A stretch of 8,248 bases of DNA from Bacteroidales bacterium 45-6. Lineage in GTDB: Bacteria; Bacteroidota; Bacteroidia; Bacteroidales; Dysgonomonadaceae. Under the pieces are notes generated by a model. The model was not told the origin of the DNA. It searched no databases and saw only the letters and a program-made list of their open reading frames with translations. Both the position numbers and the translations under genes were made by a program. The stretch lies in contig MKRS01000434.1 in the NCBI GenBank assembly GCA_001897035.1, positions 1 through 8,248 of the forward strand, given 5' to 3'. Shown here piece after piece: positions 1-7,097 of the stretch. Numbering within the stretch: position 1 is the stretch's first letter; each line of letters begins with the position of its first letter.

Positions 1-1107
1 AACAAGGTTTTTGTCGCGCGACACCTGACGGTTGTTGGTGCTATGCTGATTCACTTTCAACATTTCGGGATTGGTCAGCATCTCTTTGGTGAAATCATCG
101 AGTTTGGTCATGTCGCCGCCAAAAATAAGCGGAGAACGTCCGATAGCCCAAAGACTCATCAGCGTAAATTGCTCGTTTTTAGTAAAATTAGTTGGCCGCT
201 TGAATTCAACAATGCCGATTGGAAGCATGTCGGCGTCGGGGAAATGACCCGGCCCACGGAAGGGAGTCCAAGCATCCAATCGTTCGAACATAGCCAGCAG
301 CAAGCCCCAGCGATCCCAAAAATCGTCGGTGATACGCCACATGTTGGCGTGATTCATCACGTGTTCGCCCATTTTCACGGGAGTTGCTCCCGGCGACAAG
401 CTCAAGATGATGGGTCGGCCGGTTTTGTCGATTGCCTTGCGAAGAGCCTCTATTTCAGCCTTCTGCACGTTATCGTAAGGACGCGAAATGTCGTCGCACT
501 TAATCAGATCGACACCCCAGTCTGCATACATCTGCACGATGGAATTGTAGTAGGCCTGACCTTCAGGCTTGGTAGCATCCACACCGTACATATCAGGATT
601 CCAGGCACAAGTAGAGCTTTTAACGGCAACATCCTGAGCTTTGACCGTAGTTCCCAGCACAGGCGTATTCTTTTCCACTGCCTGACGGGGAATGCCGCGC
701 ATGATATGAATACCAAACTTCAAGCCTTTGGAATGCACATAATCGGCGAGGATCTTGAAACCTACGCCATTGGCAGCCGAAGGGAATTTCTTCAAGCCCG
801 GAGTCAATCGTCCGTATTCGTCCATCGTGAGTGTGGCTTTCGGATCGTAGGCATGTCCTTTAGCTTCCGGTTCGTACCACTGAATGTCCACAGTTAAGTA
901 CTTGTAGCCGCTTGGCAAAAGATGTTTCGCCATGGCATCGGCCTGCTCCTTGATTTGTTGCTCGGTAACGGTCGTTCCGAAGCAATCCCAACTGTTCCAT
1001 CCAAGTGGTGGAGTTACGGCCCATTTGTGGTAATTTGTCTGTTTTTTTTGAGCCGAGCTGCTCACAGCCATTGCCAGAAGCAGCGTACAAAATAAGAATT
1101 TTCTCAT
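1..1107 (-). CDS. GH27 alpha-galactosidase-type glycoside hydrolase, C-terminus cut by window edge
   Basis: The reading frame is open for 369 codons from the ATG at 1105-1107 to the window edge, with no internal stop or frameshift. The start is chosen because it gives a clean Sec signal peptide, MRKFLFCTLLLAMAVSSSAQ, with cleavage expected near residue 20, so the product is probably periplasmic or secreted. The mature protein opens the (beta/alpha)8 barrel with TPPLGWNSWDCFG (about 32-44), the GH27 entry motif. DWGVDLIKCDDIS (196-208) matches the nucleophile strand, with D205 the likely nucleophile. WRITDDFWDRW (257-267) matches the acid/base region, with D261 the likely acid/base. GRSPLIFGGDM (323-333) is another family motif. 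The family cleaves alpha-galactosides; some GH27 members instead act on beta-L-arabinopyranosides, and the sequence does not decide between these. The C-terminal beta-sandwich domain lies outside the window. Only 20 bp separate it from the GH43 stop, so the two are probably co-transcribed. Confidence 0.93.
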   Translation of the reverse strand, partial: MRKFLFCTLLLAMAVSSSAQKKQTNYHKWAVTPPLGWNSWDCFGTTVTEQQIKEQADAMAKHLLPSGYKYLTVDIQWYEPEAKGHAYDPKATLTMDEYGRLTPGLKKFPSAANGVGFKILADYVHSKGLKFGIHIMRGIPRQAVEKNTPVLGTTVKAQDVAVKSSTCAWNPDMYGVDATKPEGQAYYNSIVQMYADWGVDLIKCDDISRPYDNVQKAEIEALRKAIDKTGRPIILSLSPGATPVKMGEHVMNHANMWRITDDFWDRWGLLLAMFERLDAWTPFRGPGHFPDADMLPIGIVEFKRPTNFTKNEQFTLMSLWAIGRSPLIFGGDMTKLDDFTKEMLTNPEMLKVNQHSTNNRQVSRDKNLV

Positions 1108-1127
1108 ATCAATATTGGACGATAATG

Positions 1128-2537
1128 TTATTTAGATTTGAATTGCCACCAGTCGAAAAGGAAGAGGTCTTTTTCTCCCTTGAATACAAAATATAAGTCG
1201 TGAACCCCGCTGATGTTTTGGACGGTTGCGGTGATTGTTTTCCAAACATCCCCCTCACCCGAAGTGGTTATTTGAGCAGTAGCTACAACCGGGCCGTCTT
1301 TTTTGTCTAACCGGAGTTCGATGGTTCCTCCCGATAAGGATGCGATCCGCAAATCGACAGCAGAACTGCCTTTCGAGAAATCAGCACCTTGCACCATGAT
1401 GTAATCGCCGTTGTGAATGGAGGATACGAAGACCATCTCACCCATCTTCTTTCCCCTGTTCCAGATGTTGTCCCGTTCCCAAACTGTTGACTTTTGAGTT
1501 TTGACACCTTCGCTGAAGGCCATCGTTTCGGCCTCAACACGGGCATACGGATCCAACGTTCCCAATTGTTTCGCACCACTTTCGGCTGTCCAGAAAGGAA
1601 GCTTCCGGATGGTGCCGTCAGGGTTGAAAGTGAGCTTCTCCACACACACCGAACGGCGTTCCGAGTGCTTGGACATGGTTTGCTTCAAAAGAGCATAATT
1701 GAAGCCAAACACATAAGTGCCGCCTTTGTAGTCGATGATTCCCGGATGGTTTCCGCTCGAGCGAGGGTCTCCGTCCATGATGCTCCCTTTGTATTGCCAG
1801 GGGCCGGTCGGCGAATCGCTCATGGCGTAGCCTATTCCTTCGGGACAGCAAGTGGAGGCATAGGCCATGTAATATTTGCCGTTTCGCTTGTACGCCCATG
1901 GGCCTTCCTGGTAATGAAAAGGATCGGGCTGGTCTTTCACTTTGGCAACCGAAGGGTCTTTGATCGGTTCGCCGTGGAAGGAAATCATGTCTCTGTTGAG
2001 TTTCACATACCAGAGATTCGGATTTCCCCAGTAAAGGTAAGCCTGCCCGTCGCTGTCGATGAAGACGGTGGGGTCTATGCTGTCAAAATTGGCACCGATC
2101 AGCGGTTTTCCAATCGGGTCGGTGAACGGGCCGTAAGGATTGTTGGCTACCAAAACTCCAATTCCTCTCCCCTGAACAGGACAATACAGGTAGAATTTCC
2201 CGTCCCTTTCGATACATTGCGGCGCCCATGCACCGTTGTCAAAACCGCCCCATCCCGAAATGGATTTGTCCGCCCATTTGAAATCGTGCAGGGAGGCAAT
2301 CTGTCCGCGATCTGTCCAGTTAACCATATCGGTAGAGGTATAAAGCAACCAGTTCTGCATCAAAAAACCTTCGGCATTGTCCTCATCGTGGCTTGTATAA
2401 AGAAACACGGTGTCGTTGTGAACCATCGGTGCAGGGTCGGCCGTATATTTGGTTTGTATGATCGGGTTGCGGGCATTTCCATGGAAACCCGAAAACAAAG
2501 CCAGGAAGACAAACGCAACTTTCAACTTCTTGTTCAT
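1128..2537 (-). CDS. GH43 arabinofuranosidase/beta-xylosidase with C-terminal CBM6
   Basis: Complete gene of 469 residues. The N-terminus is a Sec signal peptide (about 1-22, ending HGNA) without a lipobox cysteine, so a soluble periplasmic or secreted enzyme is expected. The five-bladed propeller carries the GH43 triad: D34 in YTADPAP (general base), D155 in SIDPTVFID (pKa modulator) and E211 in YQEGPWAYKRNGKYYM (general acid). Residues about 331-469, from YARVEAETMAFSEG to FLFDWWQFK, look like a CBM6 carbohydrate-binding domain, as in XynD-like GH43 proteins. The family removes alpha-L-arabinofuranose or beta-xylose from arabinoxylan, arabinan or arabinosylated xyloglucan; motif reading cannot choose among these. 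It follows GH31 after a 248-bp gap and precedes GH27 after 20 bp. The region before the ATG has no clear Shine-Dalgarno site, which is usual in Bacteroidota. Confidence 0.93.
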   Translation of the reverse strand: MNKKLKVAFVFLALFSGFHGNARNPIIQTKYTADPAPMVHNDTVFLYTSHDEDNAEGFLMQNWLLYTSTDMVNWTDRGQIASLHDFKWADKSISGWGGFDNGAWAPQCIERDGKFYLYCPVQGRGIGVLVANNPYGPFTDPIGKPLIGANFDSIDPTVFIDSDGQAYLYWGNPNLWYVKLNRDMISFHGEPIKDPSVAKVKDQPDPFHYQEGPWAYKRNGKYYMAYASTCCPEGIGYAMSDSPTGPWQYKGSIMDGDPRSSGNHPGIIDYKGGTYVFGFNYALLKQTMSKHSERRSVCVEKLTFNPDGTIRKLPFWTAESGAKQLGTLDPYARVEAETMAFSEGVKTQKSTVWERDNIWNRGKKMGEMVFVSSIHNGDYIMVQGADFSKGSSAVDLRIASLSGGTIELRLDKKDGPVVATAQITTSGEGDVWKTITATVQNISGVHDLYFVFKGEKDLFLFDWWQFKSK

Positions 2538-2597
2538 GTACTATCTATTTAAGTAATAAGAATGATTTATTGTTGTGAAATGTATAAGCTGAAGCCA

Positions 2598-2653
2598 ATA
2601 GCTTTTAGCCATTAGCCTTTTCTAAAAGCTATCGGCTAATAGCTAAAGGCTAT
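2598..2653. repeat. Imperfect inverted repeat, 20-bp arms
   Basis: The arms at 2598-2617 and 2634-2653 are complementary at 18 of 20 positions, and one of the two mismatches is a G-T wobble. They are separated by 16 bases that include a second copy of the TAAAAGCTAT theme. The element is built from variations on TTAGC / GCTAA words. It sits in the gap between GH31 and GH43. It could form an mRNA hairpin that stabilises or separates the two messages, or be one copy of a dispersed intergenic repeat. No U-tract follows it on either strand, so it is not a standard intrinsic terminator. Confidence 0.75.
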
Positions 2654-2655
2654 AC

Positions 2656-2687
2656 TTTGCGTTTAAAAATACGACAATTTACTTTTG
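2656..2687 (+). promoter_or_regulatory. Bacteroidota-type promoter match, antisense to the operon
   Basis: The plus strand has TTTG at 2656-2659, then 20 bases, then TACTTTTG at 2680-2687. This matches the published Bacteroidota sigma-ABfr pattern TTTG-N19-21-TAnnTTTG exactly. It points away from the GH43 and GH27 genes and towards the 3' end of GH31. A transcript starting around 2692-2696 would first cover the inverted repeat at 2718-2753 and then run antisense to GH31. No credible plus-strand protein gene follows. The pattern is short and the region AT-rich, so a chance match is possible. Confidence 0.4.
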
Positions 2688-2717
2688 CATTTACTTAATA
2701 ATAATGTATATCATTCA

Positions 2718-2753
2718 AGTCTCGTTGCCAGCGTCAATGCCTGCAACGAGACT
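2718..2753. repeat. Perfect 11-bp inverted repeat downstream of GH31
   Basis: AGTCTCGTTGC at 2718-2728 is exactly complementary to GCAACGAGACT at 2743-2753, with a 14-base loop. It begins 33 bp past the GH31 stop codon in the direction of transcription, a typical place for a terminator or 3'-end stabilising hairpin. The bases after it on the minus strand are AT-rich but lack a run of T, so it is at best a non-canonical terminator. Confidence 0.6.
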
Positions 2754-2785
2754 GAGAATATAGCAAACCTTGTAAATCAGGCTAT

Positions 2786-5233
2786 TTATTTAAGCGATAC
2801 TTTCTTACCCTTATACACAACATCTTTTTCTATCTTGTTTCCATTCGCAGCGATTTTCACCACATGGAATGTCCTTTCGGTCAACATCCCGGGGAAGGTT
2901 CCCTTCCGATCGGCGATGGTGAGGGTTTTTGCCTTGTCGTCCCATTTGAAGTCAATGGTGGAATAGACACCCTTTTCGTAGTTGTAGTTGTCGTTTTCAT
3001 CTTCGTACAAGGAAAACTCGCCGTTAGCTCCTTCATAGACACGGATTTCCAGCTTGTCCCACTTTTTCTCGGTAGCAAATTGCACGTTGGGTCCCAATGG
3101 AAGAATGCTTCCCGCCTTGATAAACAACGGAATCTTGTCGATGGTAGTAGCAAGCGTCACTTCCTGCCCGCCATCGTATTTTTGATTTGTCCAGAAATCG
3201 AACCAGGTAGTTCCGGCAGGCAGATAAGCCTTCGACGATTTGACTTGGGTGAAATCTACAGCAGCTACCTTTCCGTCTTTATTCGTGTCCTTGTTCCAAC
3301 CCGAATTTTCATCGGTTTTTACCTGAATTTCCGGCGTATATTGAGCATTAACTATCGGTGCTACCAGAATAGATTTGCCAAACATATACTCGTCGTTCAT
3401 ATCCACCACCTTCTTGTCGTTGAAATCCATCACCAAAGCGCGCATCATGGAAGACTGGCGATTTGTGATGTCCCAAGCGGCTGAATAGATATAAGGCAGG
3501 AAGGAGTAGCGCAGGTTGATCGATTTTTCTATCGCATCGTAGATCGGCTCCCCTTTTTTGCCGAAGTTGTAAATTTCGCGGGGAACATCCGTCCCGTGCG
3601 AACGCATCATCGGAGTGAATGCTCCAAACTGGAGCCATCTCACATACAGTTCCTGGAAAGCCGGATTTTTAGCTCCGCTTCCTTCGCTCCCGCTTCTGTT
3701 ATAGCTTCCGGCGAAGAATCCGCCAATATCGGTATTCCAGTAAGGGATGGCACTCATCGAGAAATTTAGTCCGGCAGGAATCTGGTTGCGGAACGATTGC
3801 CAGGAAGAGTTCACATCGCCCGACCAGGTATTGGCCCCATAGCGTTGTTGTCCGGCAAAAGCCGAACGGGTAAGGATAAACACCCGTTTGTCCGAGCTGG
3901 TGGCACGCTGGTGTTGCGACACACCGCCCACCGCCATCAGCGGGAAAGCGTTGCGCACTTTGCGGAACGAGCCGAGATACGTTTTCAGGTCGAAATCGGA
4001 AGGCTTGAAGTCCATGTGGTCGGGTTCGGTAGAATCCATCCACCAGCCATCGATGCCCACCGAGAAAAGCCCTTTGTTGAGATGTTTCCAATAAATATCG
4101 CGTGCTTCCGGATTGTAAGGGTCATAAGGCTCCACTCCCGAAGGATAGTCCCTGTTGGGCGGCCATGATTCCACTCCCGATTGCGGCCATGTGCCGAAGT
4201 CGAGCAACATGCCCTTGGGCTTCATCTCGCGGTACTGCTTGGTTTGCGGACCAAACGACGACCAGATGGAGATAATCAGGTGGGCATTTTGCGAATGGAT
4301 GTCGTTCACCATTTTTTTGGGGTTTGGAAACTCCGTGTTGAGAAATTCCATTGCGTTCCACAGATAATTACTGCCCCAATATTGCCAGTCCTGGATGATA
4401 CCATCGAGCGGCACACCCAGTTCGCGGTATTTATTCACCACGCCCACCAATTCGTTTTGGCTCTTGTAGCGTTCCTTGCTTTGCCAGAATCCGAAAGTCC
4501 ACAATGGGAACATCGGAGCTTGCCCGGTCAGGTCGCGCATGCACGCAATGGATCCGTCCATGTTTCCTCCAACCATCAAATAATAATCGATGCAGTCGCC
4601 TACATCCGATTTGAAAACCATTCCTTGGGGTGTATCCTCGAATACTGTTGGAGAATAGTTGTCCCAAAACAACCCGTAACCCTTTGTTGACACGAGGAAA
4701 GGGACATAGTCGTCGGTATTTCCTTGAACCATATTGAGTTTGGCGTTACGCAACGATAGTTTTCCTCGCTGCTGCTGGCCCAAACCATAAATAGCCTCCT
4801 CCTTATCCAGCGAGAACGACTGGTTGACGGTGTAGGTTTTAGACCCTGCGTCGTTGAAGTCGGTGAAAGTTGCACCCGCTTCCTTTTCTGTCAAAAGCGG
4901 TGTTCCTGCTGATGTAGAATAAGATATTTTGCCCGATTTGAGGTCAATGCCCACTTTCATCTTGTCGCTTTTCAGCGTCAAGACATCTCCCTGCTGATTT
5001 ACGGCAAACTTAACAGCTTGCGGTTTTTTAATCACCGATAGGCTTTCCTTCGTAAATGACTTTCCTTCGGGAGATTTCAGAACCCGCACCGTGGAAGGGC
5101 TAAAAAACTGGACTTCAATGTCAGTAGAGTTGATCTTGGCTTTGACGCCCAAATTTGTCTTCTGATAGAGCTGTGCTTGGGCGCTCACGGCAAAAAGCAC
5201 AAACAGTGACAGAATTTTACTGATTTTTTTCAT
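2786..5233 (-). CDS. GH31 alpha-xylosidase-type glycoside hydrolase
   Basis: 815 residues from the ATG at 5231-5233. That start is preferred over an in-frame upstream one at 5269 because it gives a textbook signal peptide, MKKISKILSLFVLFAVSAQA, with cleavage before Q21. The order is an N-terminal beta-sandwich (about 25-235, including EAIYGLGQQQRGKL), a (beta/alpha)8 barrel (about 240-560), and proximal and distal beta-sandwich domains to the end. D400 in GIDGWWMDSTEPDH is the expected nucleophile and D473 in TWSGDV the expected acid/base. GIIQDWQYWG (278-287) resembles the substrate pocket of bacterial alpha-xylosidases acting on xyloglucan oligosaccharides; alpha-glucosidase activity is the alternative. 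It is shorter than PA14-containing relatives such as CjXyl31A, and no PA14 insert is evident. GH29 ends 151 bp upstream; that gap is AT-rich, with no perfect TAnnTTTG promoter on the minus strand. Confidence 0.94.
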   Translation of the reverse strand: MKKISKILSLFVLFAVSAQAQLYQKTNLGVKAKINSTDIEVQFFSPSTVRVLKSPEGKSFTKESLSVIKKPQAVKFAVNQQGDVLTLKSDKMKVGIDLKSGKISYSTSAGTPLLTEKEAGATFTDFNDAGSKTYTVNQSFSLDKEEAIYGLGQQQRGKLSLRNAKLNMVQGNTDDYVPFLVSTKGYGLFWDNYSPTVFEDTPQGMVFKSDVGDCIDYYLMVGGNMDGSIACMRDLTGQAPMFPLWTFGFWQSKERYKSQNELVGVVNKYRELGVPLDGIIQDWQYWGSNYLWNAMEFLNTEFPNPKKMVNDIHSQNAHLIISIWSSFGPQTKQYREMKPKGMLLDFGTWPQSGVESWPPNRDYPSGVEPYDPYNPEARDIYWKHLNKGLFSVGIDGWWMDSTEPDHMDFKPSDFDLKTYLGSFRKVRNAFPLMAVGGVSQHQRATSSDKRVFILTRSAFAGQQRYGANTWSGDVNSSWQSFRNQIPAGLNFSMSAIPYWNTDIGGFFAGSYNRSGSEGSGAKNPAFQELYVRWLQFGAFTPMMRSHGTDVPREIYNFGKKGEPIYDAIEKSINLRYSFLPYIYSAAWDITNRQSSMMRALVMDFNDKKVVDMNDEYMFGKSILVAPIVNAQYTPEIQVKTDENSGWNKDTNKDGKVAAVDFTQVKSSKAYLPAGTTWFDFWTNQKYDGGQEVTLATTIDKIPLFIKAGSILPLGPNVQFATEKKWDKLEIRVYEGANGEFSLYEDENDNYNYEKGVYSTIDFKWDDKAKTLTIADRKGTFPGMLTERTFHVVKIAANGNKIEKDVVYKGKKVSLK

Positions 5234-5384
5234 GCAATTAATTTTTAAAATTAGGCGGCATAGAAACAAGGTTCGCCCTTAGGCAACGCCGCATGATGAT
5301 TGATATAATGGTTTATTTCACTAAAAATTTCCAACAGTCAAAATAAGATATGCCATTCTTTCTGATAAACAGAATATTTATGCT

Positions 5385-7097
5385 CTAATCAATTTTAAAG
5401 ACGACAGAAGTAGCATACGGCATTTTAAGTGGACATGTAATAGCCAGCCCATCAGCTTCATCTTTCCATTTTAAGTCGCCCTTATACCCAAGCAGTTTTA
5501 CCGACTTGATGTTTTTGTCGAGGTACTTGGCACTTGTTCCCAACGATTTAATTTTGATTGTTGCCCCTGAAGCCGGCACATTCATACAAAATGCATATAT
5601 CGCACCATTTTTGCCAAGGGTAAACCGTATATCCTGGGCATCGTATTTAAAATCAGCTTGTCTGCGATTCAATGCTCCACCAGGAAGTTTTTTTAACTTG
5701 CCATCCACTAATTCTCCTTCACCCGGAATTTTCCACGCATGACTGCCATACACGGCTTCACCATTTCGACGCATCCAGGCGCCCACTTCTCTTAACATCT
5801 TCAAACTTCCTTCATCCAAAGAACCATCGGGCAACATAGCGATATTAATAGCCACGTTGCCATCGCGTGCAATGGCTTCAATAAGATAACGAATCATCAT
5901 TCCCGAATCGTAAGTGAAATTGGGAGCATAAAACCAGTCGCCTACCGGGGTTTCACCTATCCATGGCTGATCCGTTTTTATATCCGCTGGTAGGCCATGT
6001 TCTTCAGTATTGACTGTACCATTGGTTTTTTTCCTGAATTTAACAATGCTGAAAGTATTCACTTGGCCACGTTTTGCGATAGTGCGGTTGTAATAATCGG
6101 CAATAACACGTTGCATCGCATCTGCCTTAACCCCAGTACCCGTACCATTGCCAGTGAACGGCCCCTGGACAGTTCCATCTGTATAAATAAAATCGGGGTC
6201 ATAATGCTCCACTACATCCATCATCCGCAATGCCCACTGGGTGGTGTACCATTTTGCATAATCCAGATGGTTCGTAAAAATCCCTGCCGGAGCTGGCGAC
6301 CAATCTTGATGAGCGTTCTCCTCCACCCCCTTGTACTCGCGCAGATCAATGCCGTAAAGCAACCGAGGGTCGTAGCCTTCCCACCATTTCCCTTTGCCAT
6401 CGGCAAGTGTCAGGTTCCCATCGTAAGGCACTCCGGTTTTGTCTCCTTGTTTATCAGCACCAAAAGCAGTTTGCCACCACCACCATGTGTATTCGTGGTG
6501 GAAAGTAACCCCATAGTGCATTCCGTTGGCATGACAGGCTTTTGCCCATTCACCAATCAAATCTCGTTTCGGACCAATATTGACCGAATTCCAAGGCTGA
6601 TATTTTGAATTCCACAAGTCGTAGTTGTCGTGGTGCACACCTTGTATCATCAGAAAACGAGCACCTGCTTCTTGATATATTTTGGTAAGTTTTTCCGGAT
6701 CAAGTTTGGTCGGGTTCCACTCACGCAAAACCTCTTTGTAACCTACCTGTGAGGGGTGACCATATTTTTTCAAATGATTTTTATATGCAATTTTCTCTTC
6801 TTTATACAGGTTTCGTGCATACCAGTCGCCACTTTCACCAGCGGACTGCGGACCAAAATGTACCCAGATACCAAATTTAGCCTCGCGCAACCATTTGGGC
6901 TCGCCTGGATAGTTTTTTTCAATAGATTCCCAAGTAGGCTCAAATGGACCGGGAGCGATAGGAATGTCAAGTTTGATTTCGGGAAATGTTTTCCAGTCGC
7001 CCATTTCAACACTATTTAAAGGTTGCTTTGCCGGAATAGAAGGGAATGGCGGGAGTAAATAAGGTTCAACACTTGATTTTGAATTTACTTTTGACAC
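5385..7097 (-). CDS. GH29 alpha-L-fucosidase, 5' end missing at the eukaryotic seam
   Basis: The frame codes for about 570 residues if counted from a GTG at 7095-7097, ending at TAG (5385-5387). That GTG is probably not a real start: it lies inside the last codons of the neighbouring eukaryotic exon, and no signal peptide or ATG precedes the domain, unlike the two complete hydrolases here. The first in-frame ATG is codon 32 (7004). Family-like sequence begins near residue 9-10 (VEPYLLPPFP). GH29 signatures are WLREAKFGIWVHFGPQS (69-85), VHHDNYDLWNSKY (154-166) and HYDPDFIYTDG (298-308), with D307 the expected nucleophile. TEEHG (364-368) is near the expected acid/base, and RDGNVAINIAMLPDG (411-425) precedes the C-terminal beta-sandwich. 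The family releases alpha-L-fucose by a retaining mechanism, here perhaps from xyloglucan side chains. The catalytic domain is intact; only the leader is lost. Confidence 0.88.
   Translation of the reverse strand: MSKVNSKSSVEPYLLPPFPSIPAKQPLNSVEMGDWKTFPEIKLDIPIAPGPFEPTWESIEKNYPGEPKWLREAKFGIWVHFGPQSAGESGDWYARNLYKEEKIAYKNHLKKYGHPSQVGYKEVLREWNPTKLDPEKLTKIYQEAGARFLMIQGVHHDNYDLWNSKYQPWNSVNIGPKRDLIGEWAKACHANGMHYGVTFHHEYTWWWWQTAFGADKQGDKTGVPYDGNLTLADGKGKWWEGYDPRLLYGIDLREYKGVEENAHQDWSPAPAGIFTNHLDYAKWYTTQWALRMMDVVEHYDPDFIYTDGTVQGPFTGNGTGTGVKADAMQRVIADYYNRTIAKRGQVNTFSIVKFRKKTNGTVNTEEHGLPADIKTDQPWIGETPVGDWFYAPNFTYDSGMMIRYLIEAIARDGNVAINIAMLPDGSLDEGSLKMLREVGAWMRRNGEAVYGSHAWKIPGEGELVDGKLKKLPGGALNRRQADFKYDAQDIRFTLGKNGAIYAFCMNVPASGATIKIKSLGTSAKYLDKNIKSVKLLGYKGDLKWKDEADGLAITCPLKMPYATSVVFKID
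7068..7090. other. Seam between bacterial operon and eukaryotic gene
   Basis: Eukaryotic homology runs to the last lysine of the ERICH3-like protein (codon at 7088-7090, stop TAA at 7085-7087). Bacterial GH29-like coding begins by about 7070. Between them there are no 3'UTR signals such as AATAAA, no bacterial promoter, no start codon and no signal peptide. Intron content and base composition also change here. The join could be an assembly or library chimera, or an integration breakpoint of horizontally acquired DNA. The exact base cannot be fixed without an intact homologue of each side. Confidence 0.8.

Noticed and set aside
43..897. Plus-strand open frame of 284 codons opposite GH27
   Set aside because: It is antisense to an uninterrupted GH27 frame with family motifs, and its own product shows none.
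1494..2552. Long plus-strand open frame of 352 codons opposite GH43
   Set aside because: It mirrors the codon pattern of the GH43 gene. The minus-strand product has a signal peptide, catalytic triad and CBM6; the plus-strand product has no recognisable domain.
2718..2753. Intrinsic terminator for GH31
   Set aside because: The stem is perfect but no T-run follows on the minus strand, so it is listed only as an inverted repeat.
2864..4690. Several plus-strand frames opposite GH31
   Set aside because: They are shadows of the GH31 gene; no start context, leader or domain supports them.
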